A stretch of DNA of 64,000 nucleotides from Pseudomonas sp. R4-35-07 (GTDB lineage: Bacteria > Pseudomonadota > Gammaproteobacteria > Pseudomonadales > Pseudomonadaceae), in the NCBI RefSeq assembly GCF_003852235.1, contig NZ_CP027732.1, forward strand, positions 1,178,001 through 1,242,000, written 5' to 3'. Each line of letters starts with the position of its first letter. Position 1 is the stretch's first letter. This document shows, piece by piece, positions 45,310 through 55,400 of the stretch. Both the position numbers and the translations under genes were made by a program. The notes beneath the pieces were generated by a model. It saw only the letters and a list, made by a program, of their open reading frames with translations, searched no databases and was not told where the DNA came from.

Positions 45310-47835
45310 ATGTTCCCGATGACTCCCATCGCGGCAGCGCTTGCCCTGTCGTTTTGTGCGGGCGCGTTAGCTGCTCCAGTGGCCGATGGCACAACACCGC
45401 GCAGTTTGCTGGCTCAGAGCAAGGGTTTGCCGGCGGACTTTGAAGAGCACTTTTTCGATGTGCCCCTGGCCGTTCGAGTTGAGCGTGACCAAGAGTTCGT
45501 AGGGGAGGCAATGATTGTCTTGTCTCGTGAAGACACCCTGACCCTGATTTCGTTTAACGACCATGAAGGAAGCCCGGTCAAGGACGATGAACGTGAGCGC
45601 TGGGCCGAGTACCTCAAGCAGCAAGTGCCACTGGGCACCTGCGAGAGTAATTGCCCCGACCAGTTGCTGGCCGTGCACTACAACCTGGAAAAATCCCTGG
45701 TCTCACTGCTGACCGAGAACGCCGAGCGCGACACCGAAAGCCGGCGTTATCACGAGCTTCCCCATGAGGGCAGCGCAGGCCTGATTGTGCGTAACCAACT
45801 GAACCTTAACGGCGGCCAGGGCCAGGACACGGGCGGGCGCTTTGGGATTGACGCCAGCAGCAGCCTGGGCAATTGGAGCCAGGTGTTGAACGCGCAGTTC
45901 TCGCGCCTCGGCGGCCCGGACGACGACGCCCTCAACCATGCGGTGTACTCGCTCTACACCCAGCGCGAACTGGAAGGCCAGTTTTTGCGCCTGGGTTATT
46001 TCACACCCAATGCCGAAGGTCTCACCCGGCAACTGCGCACGTTCGGCGCCAGCCCCGACACCGCCATCGGCGTGATGTACGGCAGCTCCGACACCTTGAT
46101 GATCAACAACCCCAAGGCCAGCATCTATCCGATTGCCATTACCGCCAACCGCCAGGGTTCGGTGGAGATTTATCGCAATGGCCTGTTGATCAACACCCAG
46201 CCTGTCACCAGTGGCCTGCAGAACCTGGACACACGTCCGTTGCCCGGCGGGATCTATGAGGTCGAAGTGCGCCTGATAGAAGACGGCCAGGTCACTAACA
46301 CCACCCAGGAGTTGGTCTACAAGCCCAACAACTGGCGCAACAACGATGACCGCTGGCGCTATAACGTATTTGCCGGCCGGGAAAGCAAGTTGCTCAGCAA
46401 CTGGGATGAACAGTCCAGTGGCGACACGACCGCTGGCGTCTCCCTCAATTACCTGGCCCACCCGCGCGTGGTGTTGGGCGTTTCGGGGCGCCAGGTCAAA
46501 GACAGCATGCAATACGGCACCTCCATCGACTGGACGCTTGCCAGCTCCGCCAGCGTGTACGCCAACGTCTACCAGACCGACAACTACGGCACCGGTGTCG
46601 ACCTCAACGGGCTCTACAACTATGGTGCCGGCACGGTGGTGTTTAACCACACTCGCAGCTGGCTGGACACCCGTAATACCTACGAATACCTGCCCGATGG
46701 CACGCGTATTCGCCAGGTGAATGTGTTTGTCGGCCAGACCAGTAACTCATCGATTTCCCTGAATCACCGGCTCAGTAACTTGCGTTCGGTGAGTGCCAGA
46801 CTGTCCCACACCGAAGGTAACGTAGAAGGTGTTGGCCTGGACCTGGGCTGGAGCGAGCGCACCCATCTGTTTGGCAGCGACGCCAACTGGCGCTTGTCCC
46901 TGTTCGACCGGCCGGGCAGCGCCAGCACTGGCGACAAACGTAATCGCGGCGTCGATCTGAGTGTCAGCGTGGCCCTTGGCGGCCCGGGTGAACAGTGGTC
47001 CGCCAGCCTCGGTACGCGCACCGCCCGGGACGGGTCGCGTGATAACAACGCTTCTGTGACCTATCGCAAAGACCTGCAAGACCACCTGCTGCAAAGCGTC
47101 TCGGCCACGGCAACTACCGACACCTACGGCATCGGCATGTCAGGCATGGCCAGCTTTGACACCGAAGCCCTGCAGGGCGATGCGTTTGTGCAGCAATCGT
47201 CGTTCAACAATGAGCTGAGCGGTGGCTTGAACCTGGAGAGCACCCTCGCCCTCGGCGGCCAGAAGATGGTCCTCACCAGCCAGTATTCCGGTACCGGCGC
47301 AGGAATGATTGTCGACGTCGAGACCGATATCGACGACATCGCCCTGCGCGCCGATGACTTCAGTGGCGGCAGCACCGCGTTGCGGATTGGGCGCAACTTT
47401 ATCCCGATCACGGCCTACAAGGGTGGCTCGGTGACGTTCGACTTTGAGGGCAACCACGCGCCTTCGGCCTCGATCCAGCCGCACCGTGTCAGTTACCACC
47501 TGAACAAGGGCGGGGTGGAATACCTCAAGGTCAACGTGATGCAAACCGTGACCGTCCTCGGGCGCCTGGTCGACCCACAGGGCAAACCGCTCAAGGGCCA
47601 TCACGTCATCAACCACGCCACCCGTGGGGTGAGTGAAGTGGATGGTTTCTTCTCCCTGGAGATGAACGCCAGCTCGCCGACCCTGGAAGTGCGCCACAAC
47701 AATCAGTTGCTGTGCCAGTTCCGTCTTGATCCGTCCAAAGCGCCCAGCGAAAACAATGTGCTGATGATTGGTGATTTGCGCTGCACGCCGGACACCTTGG
47801 CCGATTCCACCCTTAACGCTCAGACCGCTGGTTGA
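45310..47835 (+). CDS. CS1-type fimbrial usher (CooC/TcfC-like)
   Basis: An outer-membrane usher of about 841 residues. Signal peptide FPMTPIAAALALSFCAGALA, a large beta-barrel with repeated aromatic strands, an N-terminal region ending AERDTESRRYHEL, the TcfC-type segment SVEIYRNGLLINTQPVTSGLQNLDTRPLPGG (plug-like) and a C-terminal domain with a peptidase-regulatory-like fold (VTVLGRLVDPQGKPLKGHHVINHATRGVSEVDGFFSLEM). A TTG at 45280 is in frame, but the ATG at 45310 begins the signal peptide. It exports and assembles the pilins encoded on both sides. Confidence 0.88.
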   Translation: MFPMTPIAAALALSFCAGALAAPVADGTTPRSLLAQSKGLPADFEEHFFDVPLAVRVERDQEFVGEAMIVLSREDTLTLISFNDHEGSPVKDDERERWAEYLKQQVPLGTCESNCPDQLLAVHYNLEKSLVSLLTENAERDTESRRYHELPHEGSAGLIVRNQLNLNGGQGQDTGGRFGIDASSSLGNWSQVLNAQFSRLGGPDDDALNHAVYSLYTQRELEGQFLRLGYFTPNAEGLTRQLRTFGASPDTAIGVMYGSSDTLMINNPKASIYPIAITANRQGSVEIYRNGLLINTQPVTSGLQNLDTRPLPGGIYEVEVRLIEDGQVTNTTQELVYKPNNWRNNDDRWRYNVFAGRESKLLSNWDEQSSGDTTAGVSLNYLAHPRVVLGVSGRQVKDSMQYGTSIDWTLASSASVYANVYQTDNYGTGVDLNGLYNYGAGTVVFNHTRSWLDTRNTYEYLPDGTRIRQVNVFVGQTSNSSISLNHRLSNLRSVSARLSHTEGNVEGVGLDLGWSERTHLFGSDANWRLSLFDRPGSASTGDKRNRGVDLSVSVALGGPGEQWSASLGTRTARDGSRDNNASVTYRKDLQDHLLQSVSATATTDTYGIGMSGMASFDTEALQGDAFVQQSSFNNELSGGLNLESTLALGGQKMVLTSQYSGTGAGMIVDVETDIDDIALRADDFSGGSTALRIGRNFIPITAYKGGSVTFDFEGNHAPSASIQPHRVSYHLNKGGVEYLKVNVMQTVTVLGRLVDPQGKPLKGHHVINHATRGVSEVDGFFSLEMNASSPTLEVRHNNQLLCQFRLDPSKAPSENNVLMIGDLRCTPDTLADSTLNAQTAG

Positions 47836-47840
47836 ATGTC

Positions 47841-49067
47841 ATGACGAGGTCATCCATCAGCATGAAAACCATGAGCGCACTGTTTAGTCAGGTTGTGGCC
47901 GTGGCAGCGGCCCTGTTGTTCAGCTCGTCGGCGCCAGGCGTTACTGAAGAGATCACGGCAGTGTTCCGTCCAGATCCCGGCAACCCGATGGCGAACCAGT
48001 TTGAGAACACCACGCCGCCTGGAGGGTATTGCCGTGATCACCCGGCGTATTGTCAAAATGGGGTGTTCAGCATCAATTTTCCGATCAGCTTCAACGCCGT
48101 CGTTCCGATTCAGCCTTTGGACGAGATACGTAACGGGCCGATGTTCCAAGTCCCTTCTTCGTTAACGGCAGTGACTGTCAGGCATCGGGAGATAGGGCAT
48201 ACAGAACAGGTTCTCCTGCGGGTCAGCGGTATAGGCGGAGCCCATGAGCAGACGCAGCCACTGCATGAGGGTACATGGGAGGGGAGCAACTGGGTCAATG
48301 CTCCATCCCCGTGTCAATATGGCGGCGTAGGGTATGGCAACGCTTACTATTACGGGTTTTTCTGGCGGGTACCTCCAGGCGCCGGTGTTTGCTTCAAGCG
48401 CCCTACGCACATCCTCCCTGACTTCAAATACTCGAACTTGAGTATTTCCTATGAACTGATCACACCGAACCCTCTGGGTATGTTATCGGGCACTTATGAG
48501 GGGACTCATAATTTTCTGATCGGCCCTGGCCAGGACTTCGACATGGGTGACGTCATGTTGCCCGACGACAACCTATTAACGCTCAACTTCGTTCTGGACG
48601 TGGAGCACGCCCTTAAGGTCGAGCTTCCTCCGGGCGGTAATCGTATTGAGTTGGTCCCTCAGGGCGGCTGGCAAGCCTGGTTGAACCAGGGCCGCAAACC
48701 CGCGCGGTTGTTCCGCGATCAGACTTTCCACATCTTCGTGTCGTCGCGTTTCAAGATGCAGTTGGAGTGCGAGCGTGTAATCGGCGACACCTGCGCCTTG
48801 AAAAGCGGTGACGGCCACGAGGTCCCCCTGGATATCAGCGTAAGCCTTCCCCACGGCCTGACTCGTCCCGATGGCTCCGGCGTTGACCGGCAACCTTTGC
48901 TCTTGAGCGGTGCTGGTACCGAGGAGTTCCAGCCAGGGTTCTACGTCAATCACCGCCCGGGAACGCTGCATTTTGAAGTCAAGAAAGAACACGTCGACAC
49001 GATGGTGGCCCAGGGCGGTGCCACGTATTCGGGCCAGGTAACGGCCATTTGGGAGTCGGAACTCTAA
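47841..49067 (+). CDS. CS1-type fimbrial tip adhesin, paralogue 1
   Basis: About 408 residues (401 if the ATG at 47862, which has GAGGT upstream, is used). Signal peptide, then EEITAVFRPDPGNPMANQFENTTPPGGYC at the mature N-terminus. The N-terminal half has many Cys and is probably a receptor-binding domain. The C-terminal half (NRIELVPQGGWQAWLNQGRKPARLFRDQTF to FEVKKEHVDTM) is a pilin-like domain for joining the fibre. It matches the position of CooD-type tip proteins in CS1 operons. It shares its ends with the next gene, but its middle differs. Confidence 0.82.
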   Translation: MTRSSISMKTMSALFSQVVAVAAALLFSSSAPGVTEEITAVFRPDPGNPMANQFENTTPPGGYCRDHPAYCQNGVFSINFPISFNAVVPIQPLDEIRNGPMFQVPSSLTAVTVRHREIGHTEQVLLRVSGIGGAHEQTQPLHEGTWEGSNWVNAPSPCQYGGVGYGNAYYYGFFWRVPPGAGVCFKRPTHILPDFKYSNLSISYELITPNPLGMLSGTYEGTHNFLIGPGQDFDMGDVMLPDDNLLTLNFVLDVEHALKVELPPGGNRIELVPQGGWQAWLNQGRKPARLFRDQTFHIFVSSRFKMQLECERVIGDTCALKSGDGHEVPLDISVSLPHGLTRPDGSGVDRQPLLLSGAGTEEFQPGFYVNHRPGTLHFEVKKEHVDTMVAQGGATYSGQVTAIWESEL

Positions 49068-49102
49068 ACGTGTCATTACCGGAGCTTGGAGATTTTTATT
49101 AA

Positions 49103-50359
49103 ATGAAAAGTATATGGCTGAAACGTCAGATTCAGCGCGGTTCATTGGGCCTGTTGTTTTTCGGGTGGGGAAGCTGTGTGTTCAGTTCGTCGGCACTAGG
49201 CAGTACTGAAGAGATCACGGCAGTTTTCCGACCAGACCCCAGCAACCCCATGGTGAACAAGTTCGAGAACACCACGCCCATCAGTTCGATTTGCGCAGCC
49301 CATATTCCGGCCCGTTGCAAGGCACTGAACATTTTCAGCCTGCGAGACAACAACTTCACCGCGGCCTCCATTGCACCAATTGTGGCTAATCATGAGGATG
49401 AACGGCAGGGGTTCATGGTCAAGGTGCCGTCCGATTGGCGTGACTTGACCGTAACGCACATGGCCACTGGAGAAACCGAGACCGTACAGCTGCGTATCGC
49501 CGGTATTGGGGGGTTATGGACCGTTCCCCGGCCTCCAGGCGTCTCAGCGTGGGGGCAGCCCGGGATTGCGTGGACGACCCAATGGCGGAGAGCTCCGAGT
49601 CCCTGCCAAAGTACCAACCACCTTGCAGCCGATGTCGCCACCGCTTCGTATTTTTGGCTGACACCTGAAGGGGCGGGGGCCTGCAGCCGGCAACCTTCTA
49701 AGGACCTGGCGACCTTGCGTTTTAATACCATGGAGTATGCCTACGAACTCAGGGCTCCCAACCCCTTGGGAATGTCCGGTGGTCAGTACAGGGGAGGTAT
49801 CACTTACACCATGGGGCCGGGTGGGGACTACGACTTCGGTGACGTAATGATCCCCTCCAAAAACAGCATCACGTTTAACTTCACCTTGAGCGTGGAGCAC
49901 GATCTCAATGTCGAGGTCCCAGCGGGGGGTAACCGTATCGAGCTGGTACCTCAGGGCGGCTGGCAAGCCTGGCTGAACCAGGGCCGAAAACCTGCACGCC
50001 TATTCCGCGACCAGACCTTCAATATCTCCGCGTCTTCGCGTTTCAAGATGCAGTTGGAGTGCGAGCGTGTAATCGGCGACACCTGCGCCTTGAAAAACGG
50101 TGACGATCATGAAGTGCCCCTGGATATCAGCGTAAGCCTGCCCCATGGATTGACTCGCCCGGACGGCGGCGCCGTGAATCGCCAGCCATTGCTCTTGAGT
50201 GGTGCTGGCACCGAAGTATTCCAGCCAGGCTTTTACGTCAACCGTCGCCCCGGAACGTTGCACTTCGAGGTCAAGAAAGAACACGCCGACACGATGGTGA
50301 CCCAAGGCGGCACCACCTATTCGGGCCAGGCAACGGTCATCTGGGATTCGGAACTTTAA
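49103..50359 (+). CDS. CS1-type fimbrial tip adhesin, paralogue 2
   Basis: A 418-residue protein similar to the preceding one at both ends (EEITAVFRPDPSNPMVNKFENTTP at the start; GGNRIELVPQGGWQAWLNQGRKPARLFRDQTF and the whole C-terminal half) but divergent in the middle (residues about 60-240). Signal peptide with KRQIQRGSLGLLFFGWGSCVF. It probably offers a second binding specificity. A 61-bp stretch is identical to the first paralogue. ATG at 49103; chaperone gene starts three bases after its stop. Confidence 0.82.
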   Translation: MKSIWLKRQIQRGSLGLLFFGWGSCVFSSSALGSTEEITAVFRPDPSNPMVNKFENTTPISSICAAHIPARCKALNIFSLRDNNFTAASIAPIVANHEDERQGFMVKVPSDWRDLTVTHMATGETETVQLRIAGIGGLWTVPRPPGVSAWGQPGIAWTTQWRRAPSPCQSTNHLAADVATASYFWLTPEGAGACSRQPSKDLATLRFNTMEYAYELRAPNPLGMSGGQYRGGITYTMGPGGDYDFGDVMIPSKNSITFNFTLSVEHDLNVEVPAGGNRIELVPQGGWQAWLNQGRKPARLFRDQTFNISASSRFKMQLECERVIGDTCALKNGDDHEVPLDISVSLPHGLTRPDGGAVNRQPLLLSGAGTEVFQPGFYVNRRPGTLHFEVKKEHADTMVTQGGTTYSGQATVIWDSEL

Positions 50360-50361
50360 TC

Positions 50362-51105
50362 ATGCGTATGAAGTATCTATTTGCGCTGTCCGCGCTTTGT
50401 TGGTCGTCGCTGTCACAGGCCGCCCCCAACATCAATGTCGGGGTGTTCTACGACTACCTCGACGGCGATAAATCCACCTACCTCAAGCGTGTCTTCAATG
50501 GCGGCGACAGCACGGCGTTTATCAAGGTCGCGGTGATGGAAATTGTCTACAACGCTGACGGCACGTCTGAGGAAGTGGAGCTTAAGAGCAACGCCGACAA
50601 CACCGCCCGCGACGGTCTGATGGCCACCCCGGCGCGCATGATCGTACCGGCCAATGGCATGCAGGGCACACGCTTGCTTTACCTGGGCGAGCGCGAAAGC
50701 GAGCGCTATTTTCGCCTGCGCTTCGTGCCGGTAATGCCCGAAAAAGACGATGAGTTTGGCGTTTCCAGCGACGATCGCGAGGCCTACAAAAACAGCCTGT
50801 CGGCAGGCGTCACGGTGTTGGCGGGATTCGGCACGGTGTTTTTCGTGCGCCCCAAAACCACCCGGTTTGACACGCGCACCGAAGACCGTGAGGGCGAGTA
50901 CGGGTTGCGCAACGCGGGCAACAGTGTGGTGGTGGTCGATGAGTTCAAGGACTGCTCCACCGCTGAACCCCAGGACTGCCAGCCCACCACCAAGAGCCAC
51001 ATCCTGCCCGGTCGCGATTTCAGCTTTACCAAGCAGGCCGGTCGCACTTATCGCTTTACCCTGATCGAGGGCGGCGAGAAAAACACACATGAGGTCAAAG
51101 GCTGA
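50362..51105 (+). CDS. Fimbrial periplasmic chaperone 1 (CS1-type)
   Basis: A 247-residue secreted protein with signal peptide (MRMKYLFALSALCWSSLSQA) and the two immunoglobulin-like domains of CooB-type chaperones: FYDYLDGDKSTYLKRVFNGGDSTAFIKVAVMEIVY at the N-terminal domain, TPARMIVPANGMQGTRLLYLGERESERYFRLRFVPVMPE (chaperone motif region with the basic residues), and a C-terminal domain with YGLRNAGNSVVVVDEFKDC. About half identical by eye to chaperone 2. The stop overlaps the next start by one base. Confidence 0.85.
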   Translation: MRMKYLFALSALCWSSLSQAAPNINVGVFYDYLDGDKSTYLKRVFNGGDSTAFIKVAVMEIVYNADGTSEEVELKSNADNTARDGLMATPARMIVPANGMQGTRLLYLGERESERYFRLRFVPVMPEKDDEFGVSSDDREAYKNSLSAGVTVLAGFGTVFFVRPKTTRFDTRTEDREGEYGLRNAGNSVVVVDEFKDCSTAEPQDCQPTTKSHILPGRDFSFTKQAGRTYRFTLIEGGEKNTHEVKG

Positions 51106-51617
51106 TGGTCATTGAGAGAGCTCATGCGGGCAAATTCCGCAAAGTCGTCCTGGGGATGTTGCTGTTGGTGATCGGGGTGTTGCTCAGTGCCCAGGCCTTG
51201 GCCATTCGCGAAGTGCAGGTCTTCGACGTGTCGGTGACCATTCCCACCCGCGACTTTTATGTACTGCCGATCAACCCCGGATTCCTGGAGCGTGAGCAGG
51301 AAATGGCCTGGCACCTGGTGCCGGGCACCCTCAAACCGCTACGTGAACACTTCGATGTGAAGAACAGCGGCGGCGGCATTGCGGCGCGCCTGAACCAGGC
51401 GCCCGTCCTGTCCAACGGCCCTCGTTCGATTGCGTTGAACGTCACCTTCAACGGCCAGGTGTTAAGCCTGGACGAAACCCTGGTGGTGCCGGAAGCCGAA
51501 GCCCGTTTCGGTAAACGGGTGTTGTTGGAGATTGCCGCGGTAGAGCCTGAGGGCGGTTATACGCCGGGTGAATACTTTGGCAGCGTACATCTGCTGTTTG
51601 ATGCGGTGAGGCCGTGA
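51105..51617 (+). CDS. CS1-type minor pilin
   Basis: A 170-residue pilin-like protein. Long signal region (KFRKVVLGMLLLVIGVLLSAQALA), then VFDVSVTIPTRDFYVLPINPGFLEREQEMAWHLVPGTLKPLREHFDVKNSGGG, the same order of motifs as the major subunit (IKATIPTKQFHAQPLNPDFGRDETMTYNTVTGNLSSLRETYAVKNTDG). It may end, anchor or start the fibre. It lies between the two chaperone genes. Confidence 0.82.
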   Translation: MVIERAHAGKFRKVVLGMLLLVIGVLLSAQALAIREVQVFDVSVTIPTRDFYVLPINPGFLEREQEMAWHLVPGTLKPLREHFDVKNSGGGIAARLNQAPVLSNGPRSIALNVTFNGQVLSLDETLVVPEAEARFGKRVLLEIAAVEPEGGYTPGEYFGSVHLLFDAVRP

Positions 51618-51642
51618 TGTCGAACGATTTAGCGAGGTGCTT

Positions 51643-52368
51643 ATGAAATATCTATCTGCTGTGTTGGTGTTCTGCCTGTGGTCCGTCAATGTCCAGGCCG
51701 GGCCGGCCATTCATGTCGGGGATTTTTACGACTACTTGAGTGGTGATAAAAACAACTACCTCAAGCGCATATTCAATGGCGGCACCAGTACCGCCTTCGT
51801 CAAGATCAGCGTGACCGAGATGCTCTACAAGCCTGACGGCACGTATGACGAAGTCCCGGTCAAGAACCAGTTGGACGCCCTGATCGCCAGCCCGGCGCGG
51901 CTGATCGTGCCGGCCACCGGTATGCAGAACACGCGTTTTGTATTCATGGGCGAACGTGACCGCGAGCGGTACTTCCGGGTGCGCTACCTGCCCGTGGCGC
52001 CGGAGAAGGACGACGAGTTCCGGGCCACGGAAGAGGAGCGCAAGGCTTATGAGGACAAGGTCGCGGGTGGCGTGCGGGTGATGGCCGGCTACGGCACGGT
52101 ATTTTTCGTGCGGCCCAAGGACAGCCGTTATGACACTCGGATCGAAAACGGCGGCCGCAACTACACCTTGCGCAATGCCGGCAACACGGTGGTGGTGGTG
52201 GATGAGTTCAAGGACTGTTCGGCCAGCAATCGAACCGATTGTGCACCCACTACCAAGAACCACATCTTCCCGGGGCGGGTGTTCAGTTTCGAGAAACAGC
52301 CCGGTCGCGTGTATCGCTTTCAGGTGGTGGAAGGCGGGACTGACAGGGTTGTGGAAGTAAACGGCTGA
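51643..52368 (+). CDS. Fimbrial periplasmic chaperone 2 (CS1-type)
   Basis: A 241-residue chaperone with signal peptide (MKYLSAVLVFCLWSVNVQA) and the same motif order as chaperone 1 (FYDYLSGDKNNYLKRIFNGGTSTAFVKISVTEM; TPARLIVPATGMQNTRFVFMGERDRERYFRVRYLPVAPEKDDEF). A GTG at 51637 is in frame, but GAGGTG before the ATG at 51643 sets the start. Last gene of the operon. The presence of two chaperones may mean that different subunits need different helpers. Confidence 0.85.
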   Translation: MKYLSAVLVFCLWSVNVQAGPAIHVGDFYDYLSGDKNNYLKRIFNGGTSTAFVKISVTEMLYKPDGTYDEVPVKNQLDALIASPARLIVPATGMQNTRFVFMGERDRERYFRVRYLPVAPEKDDEFRATEEERKAYEDKVAGGVRVMAGYGTVFFVRPKDSRYDTRIENGGRNYTLRNAGNTVVVVDEFKDCSASNRTDCAPTTKNHIFPGRVFSFEKQPGRVYRFQVVEGGTDRVVEVNG

Positions 52369-52412
52369 ATCGTCTCGGCCCAGTACCTGTACGTCGCTTG
52401 TGACGCGTTCGG

Positions 52413-55400
52413 TTATTCGTACGCATCCAGCAGCGCTTGTCGCGTCAAACGGCGCGCCAACTCGTTGTAGTCATCCTGGATGTCACTGTAAAGCCGTCGC
52501 ACGGTGGCATCGGAGAAGGGTTCTTCGGCCAGCACCACGGTATGGGGGATCGTCAGTTCATTGGCCAGCGTAATGATCTGCTCGCGCAAACGTGCCTTGC
52601 GCTCAGGCGTCACCTCGGCGCCGATCCATTCCGCGTGGGCATCCCGTAAATCCTCCAGTTGGCTGCCGGCGTGTGTGCGTTTTTCGGCTTGAGCCTTGAA
52701 CGCTTCCAGATGGGTGTCATGCAGGTAGTCGGCCCAGAACGATTGCTCAAGAATGCCATTGACCAGGCCGTCGCCCTGTGACAGCTCGATAACCTGGCGC
52801 ACCGCAGTATCCAGATGTTCTTGAGTCAGCCCGGCCGTGTTGCGGTAGACCATGTGTTCGGACAGCCACGGCAGGTCGAGACGGCGTTTGAGCCCGGTTT
52901 GGTAGGCGAGGTACACCTGCACATCATCGACCTGGTTTTCACCGCTGCCAAACGCCTGGCCCAATCCGCCCTCGCTTTCTGGCGCGACGCGATGCTGGAT
53001 TTCCTTGTGGGCGATTTGGTTGATCTGCTCCAGGCGCCAGGTCTGCTTGGCCAGTGTCACCAGGTGGCGTTCGAGGTGAGGGCTGTTGTCATTGCGGATG
53101 ATTTCCAGCAGGGTTTCCACGCCAATACGGTTGAACGTATGGGCCCCTGCATCTGCGCACAGGGCCGGTGGGCCGGCCAAGCTGAATACCCGCTCGCGAA
53201 ACCCGGTGTTCTCATAGGCACGAAACACCACCTGCCAGATTCGCTGGGAGAGGTCCTCGCGACCTTGTTCAAACAACTGCGCATCGATTTCGGTTTGAAA
53301 ACCTGCAGGCGGCTGCAACAGTCTGAACACCTCGAACAAACCCTGGGAGCCGTGTTCCGCTTCCACCTCGTCCCACACCTTCTGTGCCGTGTTGCGCTGT
53401 TCAGGTGTCAGGCCAACCATCCAGAATTGGCTGTCGGTTTTACCGCCGCGAGGCGTGGTGCGGTAAGGGTCGATCCCCTGGGCCCGGCGATAACTGACGA
53501 AGCGTTGTTCATCCTCGAATTCAAGCCTGGTCATATCCAGCCAACTGTTGGCCACAATCCCGGCGGCGGGAGTTTCTGGCGCAAACACGGGGACGGTGTT
53601 GATCGCCGTGTTTCTCAGGTCCAGTTTCAGCAGGGCGGGCCTCGGGCTTTCCAGCCCTTGCGGCCATTGAGTGATACCGGTTCTATTGAGTACCAGCAGG
53701 CGCAGCTCCGGCATTTGGCTGACATCCGGTGGGGTTTCCAGGCGGGTATTACCTTCCAGATTCAAGGCGCGCAACTGTGGGCATTGTTTAAGCGTGGCGT
53801 GGTCGGAGGGCGACCATGCAATAGGGTTGTCACCCAGGTTCAGGACGGTCAGGCCGTTCATGGGCAATATCTGCGACGGCACCTTGTCGAGACGATTGGC
53901 CGACAGGTCCAGGTCGCGCAGGTTGTGGAAATTATCGAGAAAGGGTAATTCGCGATCGCCCAGCGCTGAGCCGCTGAGATTCAAGCGGGTGACATGACTG
54001 AAGTCTGCTCGCAGTGGTCCCAGGCGTTCCAGGTGAAGACCCAGGGCCAGCCCGTTCAAGTCCAGCAGGGCACCGCGGGTTTTCGCTTCCATCGGTTGCA
54101 TGCGCAGGTAGGCACCGTCTTCCCAGCAGGCAGTCAACCCATGGATGACCTGGCGTCGAGTGTGTATTTCAAGCAGGGCTTGATCGGTGCTTGCCATAGG
54201 GTCTACGAGTGGTTTTTTGCGGAACCTGTTCAGGTCTTCGTGCAGCGTCGCATGGTCAGCTTCAAGTGTGCCGAGTAGTTGCTCGCCTTGCAGAGTGCTC
54301 AGGTGGGGCAGCACTTTCTGGATCTGTTCCTCAGTCAAACGCGGGCACAGCTTCATCAGCGTTTCCCGAGGGGTCGGCGGCTGTGGGGGTTGCCTCAGGA
54401 CCCATCGGCGGAAAGCCCCCCACATGGGTTTTTGCAGTAAGTGTTGTGTGGTGCGCTGCTCAGCCGGGGCTAGCGGGCTGTCCGCTATCACGTTGCGGCG
54501 TTCGGCCGGTGGCGCCAGTTGCGCTTTGAGCCATTCCTTGAAGTTCGCGCCTTGACCTGGCCGGTAGTCAAGCGTGTCCGTGGGGACCGCGCGCAACAAC
54601 GCTTCATAAAAGGTGTACTGCGGCGGCGGGGTGGAAAGCGACGCAGCGTGCAACTGGTAACGGCCCTGGCCCTTGTACAGGAGTATTTTTTTCGTGCCCG
54701 CGTCGGCCGGCCCCACCTGGCAACGCAGGCTGCCGCTGGGCGTCTGATCGTGAATGGCAACGTTCAAGTCGCCCAGGGCATCGGTGTGCAGGCGCACGAT
54801 ATTGAGGGCCATGCGCTCGGTGTCCGGGGTCAGCAAGGCGTCGTGGTAGAGGCCTTCACTGGCATGGCTGGCGCGGACTTCATTGGTCAGTTCCCGGGCC
54901 AGGTTTTTCAGGCGCAAGGGGATGCGCCGTTCACGGCTCATCACGCTCGACTCTTGTGGCGAGGTGCGCAGCAGCAACGTGGTCACCAGGTCTTTGGGCA
55001 ATAGCGCAAACTGCTGTTGAATCAGTCGGCCCTGCGGGGTATTGAGCGCTTCATGGGTGCTGTAAAGGTGGTTGAACACGCTGGTGTTCTGCTGCACCAA
55101 CTCATTGGCCAGGCGCTCACGCAGCGCCATAACGGGTTCGGGCAGGGTTTGCGCGTCGGGCGCTGCAAGCAAGGCCATCCGCTCGGTGTCGCTCAGGAAC
55201 GCGATGACCTGTTCGAACCACTGGCCGGCTTCCACAGCCTGATAGCTGAGGCGCAGGGTGTTGGCAGCGGTGACGTCGTTGGCGCCGTAGACGATGGAGT
55301 GGCCGGTCAAGTCGCTGTTGATGAACACCTGGATGGCTTTGTTTGCCGGCCAACCCTGGAGTTCGGTGGTGGTTTGCACCGTCCAGTTGGGCGGCAGATC

